DNA from: a virus
Reading direction: 5' to 3' (one strand)
Virus record (IMG/VR): IMGVR_UViG_3300021197_001521
Location: 1 to 64,000 of that record
DNA length: 64,000 nucleotides
Under the pieces are notes generated by a model, which made no database searches, was not told where the DNA came from, and worked only from the letters and a program-made list of their open reading frames with translations. Shown here piece by piece: positions 1-7,304 of this stretch; the stretch's first letter is position 1, and each line of letters starts with the position of its first letter. Made by a program: the position numbers and the translations under genes.

Positions 1-1
1 G

Positions 2-436
2 AAGGAAGATTTACCGTTTGAAAGATTATATTTCAGGGATTCTGTCAGCAGAGATATAATAGGCAGGGGAGATATAGTGCCAGATTTAGCGCTAGGATTT
101 GATTTTCCAGAAGTTATTTGCGAAAAAAGTGGAGATGAAACATTTCTTAGAAAAACCGGAGAAACTGTATTTCAATATATACCACCTGCCGAAAGAAAAG
201 ACCCTTCTTTCTTTTGTCATACACCCCAGCAATACTGGGAATATGCAGCAACATTATCTTCCGTAAAAACCGATAGGCTTCATTTTGCTATTTGTTCTTT
301 AGCTATGGGGGTAAAAACTACCCTACTTCCTGTATACTACCACAAGAATAAAACTATGCACAATGAGTATTTAAACGATCTTGGCTGTTTTTGGTCAGAT
401 TCAGTGTATACTACTAATAGTAACTCAATTTTATAA
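2..436 (+). CDS. Polysaccharide pyruvyl transferase-like protein, C-terminal part (cut by left edge)
   Basis: The frame is open from base 2 with no stop, so the gene almost certainly starts to the left of the window; the GTG at 77 is internal. The visible 144 residues look like the C-terminal half of the polysaccharide pyruvyl transferase family (PF04230). An RDSVSRDIIG segment leads into VPDLALGFD, as in the family's acceptor-side half, and TDRLHFAICSLAMGV followed by YYHKNK matches the family's conserved R-L-H-x-A-I...G...Y-x-x-K region. Members add ketal pyruvate to sugars or act as related GT-B sugar-modifying enzymes. It reads rightward and lies 10 bases upstream of a virion-type gene, far from the leftward glycan cluster. 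Family assignment is by pattern only; enzyme activity is inference. Confidence 0.6.
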   Translation, partial: KEDLPFERLYFRDSVSRDIIGRGDIVPDLALGFDFPEVICEKSGDETFLRKTGETVFQYIPPAERKDPSFFCHTPQQYWEYAATLSSVKTDRLHFAICSLAMGVKTTLLPVYYHKNKTMHNEYLNDLGCFWSDSVYTTNSNSIL

Positions 437-446
437 GGAATAAGTT

Positions 447-743
447 ATGGCAGAATTTAGAGTAGAAATTGCAGACGCAGATGTGGGTAGAGTTTTAACA
501 TCTTTGGCTAAAAATTATAGCAGACCAGATCAGATTGCGAATCCAGACTTTAACTCAACTCAACCGATTTCTGATGATAACCCAGAAATGATTGACAACC
601 CAGAAACCCTTGCCCAGTTCGGCAACAGAATGGTGAGAGAGTTTTTATCAGCAAATGTGTCAGCGTATGAGGTTAGACTTGCAAAACAGCAAGCAGCTAA
701 CTCTGTAGATACAAGCGTTACTATTAACGATCCGGCGGCATAA
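447..743 (+). CDS. Small phage protein of unknown function (98 aa)
   Basis: ATG start with an AAGGA-type ribosome site 7-8 bases upstream. No recognised family. The protein is soluble-looking, with no membrane segment. Its middle is rich in Asn, Pro and Asp (residues about 25-55), followed by a helical-looking stretch with ETLAQFGNRMVREFL. The stop codon overlaps the next start (TAATG at 741-745), so the two genes are probably translationally coupled. It heads the run of small structural-type genes, so a role in virion assembly or head-tail joining is likely from position only. Confidence 0.6.
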   Translation: MAEFRVEIADADVGRVLTSLAKNYSRPDQIANPDFNSTQPISDDNPEMIDNPETLAQFGNRMVREFLSANVSAYEVRLAKQQAANSVDTSVTINDPAA

Positions 744-982
744 TGTTTATTGGGACTTGTTATAGCGAATTTCCGCTCTGTACGTCTGAAGAGATGACCA
801 AGACGTTCAATGGAGAAGTTGTAGAGTATGACATATCAATAGACCAGCAACTTCTTAAAGATATTCACGTTAACCAAAAACATAGCGATATCGTGTATAT
901 TAATACAGGGGAATCATTTACTACAAGTATAGATAAACAAGTAAAATACGACATTTATATAGATCGGCAATTAAAACTATAG
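743..982 (+). CDS. Small protein with a duplicated YDIxIDxQL motif (79 aa)
   Basis: The start overlaps the preceding stop (TAATG). No family is recognised. The sequence contains the same motif twice: EYDISIDQQLL near residue 28 and KYDIYIDRQLKL at the C-terminus, which suggests an internal duplication of a beta-strand unit. There is no signal peptide or membrane segment. Neighbours are small virion-type proteins, so a structural or connector role is plausible but unproven. Confidence 0.55.
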   Translation: MFIGTCYSEFPLCTSEEMTKTFNGEVVEYDISIDQQLLKDIHVNQKHSDIVYINTGESFTTSIDKQVKYDIYIDRQLKL

Positions 983-995
983 TTTGGAAAAATAA

Positions 996-1313
996 ATGGC
1001 TAGTGAAATACATAAAGACGACATAGGGACTAGATTCTTGCTTACGGTGAAAGATGGCTCAGATGTTGTAAATATTTCTGGCGCTACTGCACTACAGGTG
1101 GACTTCAGAAAACCAAGCGATACTGTTATAAATAGATCTGCTCTAAGGTTAGATGACGGAAGTTCGGTTTCTGGCGTAATGCATTACGATGCGGTTGCGG
1201 GCGATTTAGATGAAGCAGGTAACTACAAACTCCAAGGAAGAGTCTTTCTTGGCGGGGGTAGCGGGACTTTTTATACAGATATTCACACATTCAAAGTACA
1301 CTGTAATTTATAG
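996..1313 (+). CDS. Putative baseplate/fibre beta-sandwich protein, BppU N-terminal-like (105 aa)
   Basis: A short protein with an all-beta pattern resembling the N-terminal domain of phage upper baseplate proteins (BppU_N type). It begins IHKDDIGTRFLLTVKDG, continues with a predicted strand VNISGATALQVDFRKP, then SGVMHYDAVAGDLDEAGNY, and ends in a strand with FKVHCNL. In the family this Ig-like fold helps attach receptor-binding proteins to the tail. The ATG at 996 follows GGAAAAATAA, a weak ribosome site. The similarity is recognised by layout, so the assignment is tentative. Confidence 0.45.
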   Translation: MASEIHKDDIGTRFLLTVKDGSDVVNISGATALQVDFRKPSDTVINRSALRLDDGSSVSGVMHYDAVAGDLDEAGNYKLQGRVFLGGGSGTFYTDIHTFKVHCNL

Positions 1314-1321
1314 AGGTAAAT

Positions 1322-1840
1322 ATGAGCTGGCAAGGTCAAATGTCTACAATAGTTAGACACTTAGTAAATGATTTAGATCCCGATACTTACAAATATAGTG
1401 ATCATAGAATAGAAACTTCTATATTGGTTGCGTCACAATTAATGATAATGAACGTTGATTTTAACAATACTTACGATATAAACGTAGAGACTTGCTTACT
1501 TTCCCCTGATCCAACGGACGAGGGTACAAAAGACAATCCGTTTATAACACTATCTTCCTTGCGGGCTGCGTGTATAATTATAGGAAGTGAAATAAGAAGC
1601 GAGTCCGGGAACGCAATATCTATCAAGGACGGACCTTCTGCAATTGACCTTAGAGGTGTAACACAAACCCTCACGGTTTTATACAAAGATTTGTGTGAAA
1701 AGTACGAAAATTTACTTTTAGAATATAGAGCTGGAAGCAGTATCGCTGGTCATGCAATACTTGGACCTTATGCCCCCGGTTCCGATTTGATAACCAGAAA
1801 CAATACAGACCACAGATCCGGTGGTTATTTTAATTATTAG
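1322..1840 (+). CDS. Putative head-tail connector/neck protein (172 aa)
   Basis: ATG start with GAGGTAAAT upstream. The N-terminal part is helical (QMSTIVRHLVNDLDPDTYKYSD...ETSILVASQLMI). It is followed by beta and helical segments with FITLSSLRAACIIIGSEIRSE and a second long helix VTQTLTVLYKDLCEKYENLLLEY. This alpha-helical layout and its place among small genes upstream of the tail tube are typical of head-tail connector proteins. No diagnostic motif was seen, so this is a positional inference. The C-terminus is Gly/Ser/Asn-rich and likely flexible. Confidence 0.4.
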   Translation: MSWQGQMSTIVRHLVNDLDPDTYKYSDHRIETSILVASQLMIMNVDFNNTYDINVETCLLSPDPTDEGTKDNPFITLSSLRAACIIIGSEIRSESGNAISIKDGPSAIDLRGVTQTLTVLYKDLCEKYENLLLEYRAGSSIAGHAILGPYAPGSDLITRNNTDHRSGGYFNY

Positions 1841-1851
1841 GAGAGATAAAA

Positions 1852-2850
1852 ATGACTTGTGACTCAAGAACACCGTCTCAACTGAACTCCGGTCAGTTAA
1901 TTGATAGTATAAAGTGCGATTTAGCAGACAATAACGCCGGTTTAATATCTGCCGCAGATGTTAGAGAAAATATGGAGGATATTGCATTTTCCATAAATAA
2001 AGTTGTTGCCAGCGGGGACACAGAGACTGCATTTCCTTTCTTTAATGCTGTAAAAGCAACGACAATATCAGGCGGGTCTGGAATGTTTATCCCAGAATCT
2101 GGTATTTCTTTCCCTAATTCTCCGGTTGAGTCTGAAAGAACTAAACTTCAGGTGAGACCTTGGTTGGGTCCAGAGGGAATAAACCATGACGAACTTTCTG
2201 GTAGAAGTTCTAGTGATAACGCACATACTCAATATCTTCCAAGAACTGGGTCTAAAAAGATGCAGGGCAATCTTGGAATGGATAATAACTGGATTAACTC
2301 TTCCGGCAGCGTTCTAGATGATGGTTCGCCCTATAGTTACTCAGATAGAGGGTTTAGATTTGTATCAAATTTAGATTCTGACACAAATTACCAGTATGAC
2401 GATGTTGAGATTGGAACTTCCGGCAGTTTGAAGTTCAACAAGGATCTTTCAAGTACTGATAGTTTTCATGGAGTTGCTAAAGCTTGGTTGAGATTTACAG
2501 CTTCTGCAACCCCAGAGGTTTTAAGTTATCATAATATTAGCGGTATAGAAAGAACAGCTCAGGGTAAATACACTATAACATTTACCAGCGGCACTTTTAT
2601 GAACAATAATTATGTTGCCGTAGCAAACTCAAACGCTAGAAGTTCTGCTTCTAACGGAGATGACTTTGACTTGAATACAGTTGGTTGTTTTTACAGAACT
2701 GGGGACGACGGAACGACCCTAAGAACAATTTCCTACCATATACAAAAAGACGACAATAGTTTTGTAGATGGATCGGTTTGTGATCTCGTATGCTATGGAT
2801 TTGAACCGGGATCTAGATCTGGCACTCCTCCAACTGTAACTGTCTCCTAA
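1852..2850 (+). CDS. Phage tail fibre-like structural protein (332 aa)
   Basis: A strong GGAGAG ribosome site precedes the ATG. Residues about 111-150 carry a segment widespread in phage fibres: NHDELSGRSSSDNAHTQYL followed by RTGSKKMQGNLGMDNNWI, a 'H..Y...G...M.G.L.M....I' pattern. The C-terminal third (about 220-325) resembles fibre knob domains in which a W or F is followed by a Y-x-I-T-F strand (GKYTITFTSGTFMNNNYVAV). The protein is rich in Ser, Gly and Asn. Its stop overlaps the next start (TAATG). It is probably a virion appendage protein; the receptor is unknown. Confidence 0.55.
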   Translation: MTCDSRTPSQLNSGQLIDSIKCDLADNNAGLISAADVRENMEDIAFSINKVVASGDTETAFPFFNAVKATTISGGSGMFIPESGISFPNSPVESERTKLQVRPWLGPEGINHDELSGRSSSDNAHTQYLPRTGSKKMQGNLGMDNNWINSSGSVLDDGSPYSYSDRGFRFVSNLDSDTNYQYDDVEIGTSGSLKFNKDLSSTDSFHGVAKAWLRFTASATPEVLSYHNISGIERTAQGKYTITFTSGTFMNNNYVAVANSNARSSASNGDDFDLNTVGCFYRTGDDGTTLRTISYHIQKDDNSFVDGSVCDLVCYGFEPGSRSGTPPTVTVS

Positions 2851-3800
2851 TGTCTATAATCATACTAAATGACAGAATAAAAGAAACCAGTAGGGATACT
2901 GGTACGGGGCATCTTACGTTAGATGGCGCTGCTCAAGGTTTTAGTAGTTTTGACAGCGCTTATTCATCTGGAGATATTCTTTATTACGCTATTTCAGACG
3001 GCACGAATTATGAAGTGGGGTCCGGTGTCTTTCATACCGATGGAGTATATGATCGACTAGAAAGGTCTGCTCACAAAAGCACAAACAGTAACAATAATGT
3101 TAATTTTTTAGCGGGTGTAAAAGAAGTATACGTCACTCATCCCGGAAAATTTTCCGTATTTACTGCAAGTGGGGTTCAAGACTTCAAAGAACCTAAGAGT
3201 AGCGGATTAGCGTTTTGGGAGTCTAGTCAGATACTGAATTACGACGAGAATATAATATGGAACTCAGATTCTAACCTTTTAGGAATAAGAAAAAGTTCTC
3301 CTACTTATGCTGTTGATATAGGTGGTCCTCAAGAGTATTCTCAAGTAAATACTTCTGGTTTAATAGTTGGTAATTCTGGGGTTATGTTTTCTGGAGAAAA
3401 TGTAGCAGTCAGAGGTAGACAAACAATCCCCTTTCAACAAAACGAATTCATAGACACGGAAACTACAAATATTGAAGAATGTCTTCAATTAAGCGGTGTT
3501 GTAAATGAGTACATAGGGTTTAAAAAGCAACCGCCCGCTAGAGTTTTTGCTGGACCTTCTGGAACCTGCGGTTGTACGGAAGACTATCCTTCATTTAGAC
3601 CCCTTAGATTTGATGACATACAAGGCGTAACTCAAATAATAAATAGTAGCGGAAATTTAGCGATACCTACATTCGCTAATCAAGCGGCAGTTATAAGTAA
3701 TATATCGGCGGATCAGGCAGGAGTATTAGCATTTAGCACTAGTGACAATTATTTGATGATAGCTAATGGCACAAGTTGGGTCAAAATTCAATTATCGTAA
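2850..3800 (+). CDS. Phage tail fibre/virion structural protein (316 aa)
   Basis: The start overlaps the stop of the upstream fibre-like gene. Residues 1-110 match a common phage structural module: LNDRIKETSRDTGTGHLTL, a GFSSF segment, YYAISDG...YEVGSGVF, and a closing VKEVYVTHPGKF. The middle has repeated SG-containing strands typical of this phage's virion proteins, and a Cys-rich turn TCGCTEDYP (near residue 246). The last 40 residues end in LMIANGTSWVKIQL, the usual C-terminal strand of such proteins. Likely part of a tail fibre or head fibre. Its exact place in the virion is unknown. Confidence 0.55.
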   Translation: MSIIILNDRIKETSRDTGTGHLTLDGAAQGFSSFDSAYSSGDILYYAISDGTNYEVGSGVFHTDGVYDRLERSAHKSTNSNNNVNFLAGVKEVYVTHPGKFSVFTASGVQDFKEPKSSGLAFWESSQILNYDENIIWNSDSNLLGIRKSSPTYAVDIGGPQEYSQVNTSGLIVGNSGVMFSGENVAVRGRQTIPFQQNEFIDTETTNIEECLQLSGVVNEYIGFKKQPPARVFAGPSGTCGCTEDYPSFRPLRFDDIQGVTQIINSSGNLAIPTFANQAAVISNISADQAGVLAFSTSDNYLMIANGTSWVKIQLS

Positions 3801-3815
3801 CAATCGGAGAGAAAA

Positions 3816-4025
3816 ATGTCAGACGTACTAAAACCCGTCATTAATTCAAACTCAATAAAGAATGGATCAATGGTGGTATACCAAACAAAAAGTCAAACTT
3901 CAATTAGTTCGACTTCTAAGAGAGATCCAGATTTAAATTCATTCGTTCCTTCTGGTACTTTACATACGAGACTAGACACTAGATTTGATGATGTAAGATA
4001 CTATAGTGGCGACACTGCAAACTAG
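3816..4025 (+). CDS. Small hypothetical virion-block protein (69 aa)
   Basis: Preceded by a good GGAGAG ribosome site, which supports expression. The protein is polar and rich in Ser, Thr and Asp, without membrane or metal-binding signatures, and looks largely disordered in the middle (QTSISSTSKRDPDL). No family is recognised. It sits between fibre-like genes and the connector-like genes and reads in the same direction. Confidence 0.55.
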   Translation: MSDVLKPVINSNSIKNGSMVVYQTKSQTSISSTSKRDPDLNSFVPSGTLHTRLDTRFDDVRYYSGDTAN

Positions 4026-4035
4026 GACTAATTAG

Positions 4036-4509
4036 ATGCCAATTACTATACCTCAATCAGTTTTCGACAAATACTATGACGTTGTTGACTCCACATTTAA
4101 TATATTTGGAGTTACATGTCAGTTAGTATATATTGAAAAAGTTGAAGTAATTGATAATTCATATGATAATATCCCAGACAATAGATCTATAAATTCTCAT
4201 AGAAGGAGGGGCGGCAATCATAAGAGAGCAGACAAAACCTTCAGAGAAGTGGAGAAAGTAGAAGATATCAAATTAAAGGTTTACTGGGATAGTAAAAGTT
4301 GGGTAAATCCGGGTGGCAATATTGTTTTGCCGGAAAGGGGGGTTCAAACTATTTTCTTTGCTACAGACCTTCCTAAGATAATGAGAGCAAAAGAGATAAT
4401 TGTACACAAAAATATAAAAGAACTGAGAGAGTTTAGGTTCCAGAAAAAAGGCGAACCGTTTCCAATGGGTATAGGGCAAGAAAGATACTTCGGCTGTTTC
4501 TGGGAATAA
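4036..4509 (+). CDS. Putative head-tail joining/neck protein (157 aa)
   Basis: The start codon follows AGGACTAATTAG. A mixed alpha/beta protein with a basic, probably disordered loop (SINSHRRRGGNHKRADK, near residues 51-67) that could contact DNA or a partner. The C-terminal half contains VYWDSKSWV, a strand FFATDLPKIMRAKEII, and a closing FGCFWE. Size, position before the tail-completion candidate, and one-base spacing to the next gene fit a head completion or stopper protein. No family signature was recognised; the function is inferred from order only. Confidence 0.4.
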   Translation: MPITIPQSVFDKYYDVVDSTFNIFGVTCQLVYIEKVEVIDNSYDNIPDNRSINSHRRRGGNHKRADKTFREVEKVEDIKLKVYWDSKSWVNPGGNIVLPERGVQTIFFATDLPKIMRAKEIIVHKNIKELREFRFQKKGEPFPMGIGQERYFGCFWE

Positions 4510-4510
4510 C

Positions 4511-5143
4511 ATGATAACTTTAAAACTATTAGGTAGCGATGCTAGTATAACCAAAACCATACATGCTGCAATCGCTAAGTCTATAAACGAAATAATATCA
4601 AAGAAAAAAAGAAAAGTAGAAGCTAAACTTAAAAGAGCAGTTCGTTTCTGGATTACGGCAACGCCAGAGATTCAAAGTCTAATGGAAAAAGGAATTCCTA
4701 ATAGTCTTAACTCTCAATTTGGATTAAGAAACATAGACGCACAAGCTGCTGTCGAGGCGATAGTTAGTAGTGTTGTTAACTCCGCAGAAATAAGAATATC
4801 AAAAATAAACAACAAACTTAATGGCAAAATAGAGTTTAATTTTCAACCATCAGACCTTCGCAATTTACTAGGACTACCAGAAGGTCATGTGATGACAGAA
4901 AAAGGGCAAGACTTACACTGGTTAGACTGGTTGCTGACAAAAGGTAACACAACTGTTATTATAGGATATACCTATTCTACTTCCGGTGACGGAAGGTCTG
5001 GTGTAGGTTCTATGAAAAAAGGAGGTTCCTTTAGGGTTAATCCCCAGTTTTCCGGTACTGTCAATAATAATTTTATAACGAGATCTCTGGTTTCCAGAGA
5101 ACAAAAAGTTATAAGTATTTTAAGCGAGGTGTTAAGTGCCTGA
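4511..5143 (+). CDS. Putative tail-completion/neck protein (210 aa)
   Basis: The N-terminal 60 residues are helical and very basic (a run of Lys and Arg near residues 32-42). The central part holds a Leu-rich segment LRNLLGLPEG and LHWLDWLLTKGNTTVIIGY. The C-terminal part has GSMKKGGSFRVNPQFSGT and NNNFITRSL. This basic-helix plus beta arrangement is common in neck and tail-completion proteins of long-tailed phages. The gene begins one base after the preceding stop and overlaps the next gene by 8 bases. The specific role is inferred from position. Confidence 0.4.
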   Translation: MITLKLLGSDASITKTIHAAIAKSINEIISKKKRKVEAKLKRAVRFWITATPEIQSLMEKGIPNSLNSQFGLRNIDAQAAVEAIVSSVVNSAEIRISKINNKLNGKIEFNFQPSDLRNLLGLPEGHVMTEKGQDLHWLDWLLTKGNTTVIIGYTYSTSGDGRSGVGSMKKGGSFRVNPQFSGTVNNNFITRSLVSREQKVISILSEVLSA

Positions 5144-6110
5144 TTATTTGAAACTAAAAGGTATAACAGACATAAAAGAAAGCACCTTGAATAATGAAAT
5201 TCAGGATGGGATTATAGAATACTTTGATTGGGCATTGTTGGGTGTTGGTAATTATTATAATGTCACATATGCTGAACAATCGCCTTATGACCAAGATTAC
5301 AGTAAACTAAGACTATCTTCTGATCCTAATTATTTTGAGGGGCAGGTATGGGAAGGTTTTAGATCAAACTGGGTTTGGCAAAGTGGTGTTGACTATTCGC
5401 CTGCTCCACTAGTTAGTTCGGATAATACAAATCCCGGAGTTTCTGGTATTTATGTAGATGGAGTTTTTCACGCAAATGATTCTACTGGTACTTATGCTCA
5501 CCACATAGATCATTACAACGGAAAAGTTATTTTTGATAGTGCTATACCTACAGGTTCGGTGGTTCAAGCTGAATTTAGTTATAAGTGGATAAATGTTGTT
5601 TATGCTAATGATGTTCCTTGGTTGAGAGAAGTTCAGACCGATTCTATGGAACCTACTAGCAGTTTTTACGAAAAAGACAAAGGAGATTGGAATATACCGC
5701 CAGAAGCAAGACTTCAACTTCCTGCCGTGGCGGTAGAAATAGTCCCAATGAGATCTTTCAAAGGATTTAGACTAGGAGGTGGTCAGTGGGTTTACACAGA
5801 TGTGATATTCCATTGTATAGCAGAGGACGAAATGACCAGAAACAAACTTGTGGATATTATATCACTTCAGAGCAATAAAACTATTTTCTTGTTAAATAGT
5901 AATTCTGTTTCTGCTAGTGGTGATTATCCCTTAGATTACCGTGGTGTGCCAGTTTCCGGCGCTTTGAGATATCCAGATCTGCTTGTAAAGCATGTAGGAT
6001 TAAGACTCAGGTTCACAGATACTACAGTGGAAAACATGACCTCGGTGGCATCAGATATCTATGGTGGAATTGTTAGATTTAAGACAGAACTGATAAATCT
6101 AAAAATATGA
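5136..6110 (+). CDS. Putative tail terminator or connector-associated virion protein (324 aa)
   Basis: Starts with GTG at 5136, chosen because GAGG lies 6-7 bases upstream. No other well-placed start is seen. The first 60 residues resemble a short helical unit, then a Trp-rich segment (VWEGFRSNWVWQSGVDY), and a beta-rich part HIDHYNGKVIFDS and VQAEFSYKWINVVY that looks like an insert domain. The C-terminal third (about residues 195-320) returns to an alpha/beta fold with VYTDVIFHCIAED. It is the last gene before the tail tube promoter, the usual place of a tail terminator. The family was not recognised with certainty. Confidence 0.4.
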   Translation: MPDYLKLKGITDIKESTLNNEIQDGIIEYFDWALLGVGNYYNVTYAEQSPYDQDYSKLRLSSDPNYFEGQVWEGFRSNWVWQSGVDYSPAPLVSSDNTNPGVSGIYVDGVFHANDSTGTYAHHIDHYNGKVIFDSAIPTGSVVQAEFSYKWINVVYANDVPWLREVQTDSMEPTSSFYEKDKGDWNIPPEARLQLPAVAVEIVPMRSFKGFRLGGGQWVYTDVIFHCIAEDEMTRNKLVDIISLQSNKTIFLLNSNSVSASGDYPLDYRGVPVSGALRYPDLLVKHVGLRLRFTDTTVENMTSVASDIYGGIVRFKTELINLKI

Positions 6111-6116
6111 CCATTT

Positions 6117-6131
6117 TTGTGTATAATAAAT
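6117..6131 (+). promoter_or_regulatory. Candidate late-type promoter for the tail tube gene
   Basis: In the 50-base gap before the tail tube gene, TTGTGTATAATAAAT lies about 30 bases upstream of the start codon. It shares its TGTATA plus A/T-rich core with sites at 7272 and 43331. No TTGACA-like -35 box is present at the normal spacing, so it resembles a phage late promoter (-10-like core only) more than a full sigma70 promoter. Transcription start not tested. Confidence 0.5.
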
Positions 6132-6160
6132 AGAAACTTCTTTTAATATGGAGAGATAAC

Positions 6161-7210
6161 ATGGCTGTGACACAAAACCAAAGAATCATATATTCCTGTC
6201 AGGCGGTGGGGGTTGGTCCTACCGGGGTTGACTTGACCACTGTAATTCCCGTTCACGGTGTTCAAAGTGTTGGTATTACCACCAACTTCAATCTTGAGCA
6301 AGCTTTCGAGTTGGGTCAGATTGAAATCTATGAAAACATAGAAGGTGTACCTGACGTTGAAATCACTATGGAAAAGGTGCTAGACGGTTATCCGCTTATA
6401 TATCATCTTGCGACAACGGGTGTCTCAGCTGGTGGTGGAGAAGGACTCCTCAACAGACTCAAGCAAAGATGTAATGTTGCTCTTGGTATCTTTGCGGAAG
6501 CTTTTGATAATGTTGCTTCAGCAGAGGCTAGTGGTGACGTTAGTTCTCAAGTTAAGTGTACTGGAATGTATGTTTCTAGTCTCTCCTATTCTTTGCCAAC
6601 TGAAGGTAATTCTACAGAGAGTATTACTTTTGTTGGAAACCACAAAGAGTGGATTACAGATGGTAGCATATTTAACAGCGGATCTGCTGCTGACATAGTA
6701 GATTTTAATGGTGAAGATGAACCTCTTGCGCTTAGTAGTGACGGCGTTAACGCATCCGGTGGTATCCAAAGAAGAGAAGACATACTAATTTCTAGTTCCA
6801 GTCTTCCTGCTTCGGTTTTTGGTGGTCAAGCCGCTCACATCCAAAGTGTCTCAATTAGCAGTGACTTTAATAGAGAAGAAGTTTTCGAGTTGGGTGCTAA
6901 GATTCCTTACTATAGACCGGCACAATTCCCTGTTGAGGTTAGTTGTGAAATTGAAGCAATTTCTGTTTCTGGTGATTTTATTCAAGCGATTGAGACTGGA
7001 GACCCAACCTTATATTCAACTAAGGCCTCTGGCAATAATACTTCCGAAGAAACAATCATGTTCCTGACTCGCGCTGGTTATAAATTCGATCTAGGTAGTA
7101 AGAATAGACTCCAAAGTGTTTCTTATGGTGGAGGAGACGCAACCGGAGGAAACGCAACGATGACCTATAGTTTCATTAACTTTAACGACCTCAACGTTTC
7201 ACAAGTGTAA
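6161..7210 (+). CDS. Major tail tube protein with internal duplication (349 aa)
   Basis: The ATG has a clear GGAGAGAT ribosome site. The protein contains the same unit twice: GVQSVGITTNFNLEQAFELG (residues 33-52) and HIQSVSISSDFNREEVFELG (226-245). Each is followed by a P-x-x-V-E-I/V-x... strand (VPDVEITMEKV and FPVEVSCEIEA). The FELG turn followed by a strand is typical of tail tube subunits, and two-domain tail tubes are known in long-tailed phages. It lies before the chaperone-like genes and the tape measure gene, the usual tube position, and has its own promoter, fitting a high-copy protein. No sheath gene is next to it. The tube call is strong inference, not proof. Confidence 0.7.
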   Translation: MAVTQNQRIIYSCQAVGVGPTGVDLTTVIPVHGVQSVGITTNFNLEQAFELGQIEIYENIEGVPDVEITMEKVLDGYPLIYHLATTGVSAGGGEGLLNRLKQRCNVALGIFAEAFDNVASAEASGDVSSQVKCTGMYVSSLSYSLPTEGNSTESITFVGNHKEWITDGSIFNSGSAADIVDFNGEDEPLALSSDGVNASGGIQRREDILISSSSLPASVFGGQAAHIQSVSISSDFNREEVFELGAKIPYYRPAQFPVEVSCEIEAISVSGDFIQAIETGDPTLYSTKASGNNTSEETIMFLTRAGYKFDLGSKNRLQSVSYGGGDATGGNATMTYSFINFNDLNVSQV

Positions 7211-7271
7211 AACCACTTATAGCGATAGCTTTTAGGACAGCGAGTTTTTGTGGTAAGGAAAGGATAAAAAA

Positions 7272-7286
7272 TGTATATAAATAAAT
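7272..7286 (+). promoter_or_regulatory. Candidate late-type promoter before tail-assembly genes
   Basis: The 94-base gap between the tail tube gene and the next gene contains TGTATATAAATAAAT, with an exact TATAAATA at 7276-7283, which is the T4-type late promoter core. It lies 19 bases upstream of the chosen ATG. A true -35 box is not apparent. The same TGTATA core occurs at 6117 and 43331. Confidence 0.4.
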
Positions 7287-7304
7287 CCCGCCATGAGGTT
7301 TTGT

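Noticed and set aside
77-79. GTG as start of the first gene
   Set aside because: The frame is open upstream to base 2 and the upstream residues fit the pyruvyl transferase pattern, so the gene continues off the left edge.
7211-7270. Possible terminator after the tail tube gene
   Set aside because: A weak ACCAC/GTGGT pairing has a large loop and no proper T run, so it does not meet the terminator pattern.
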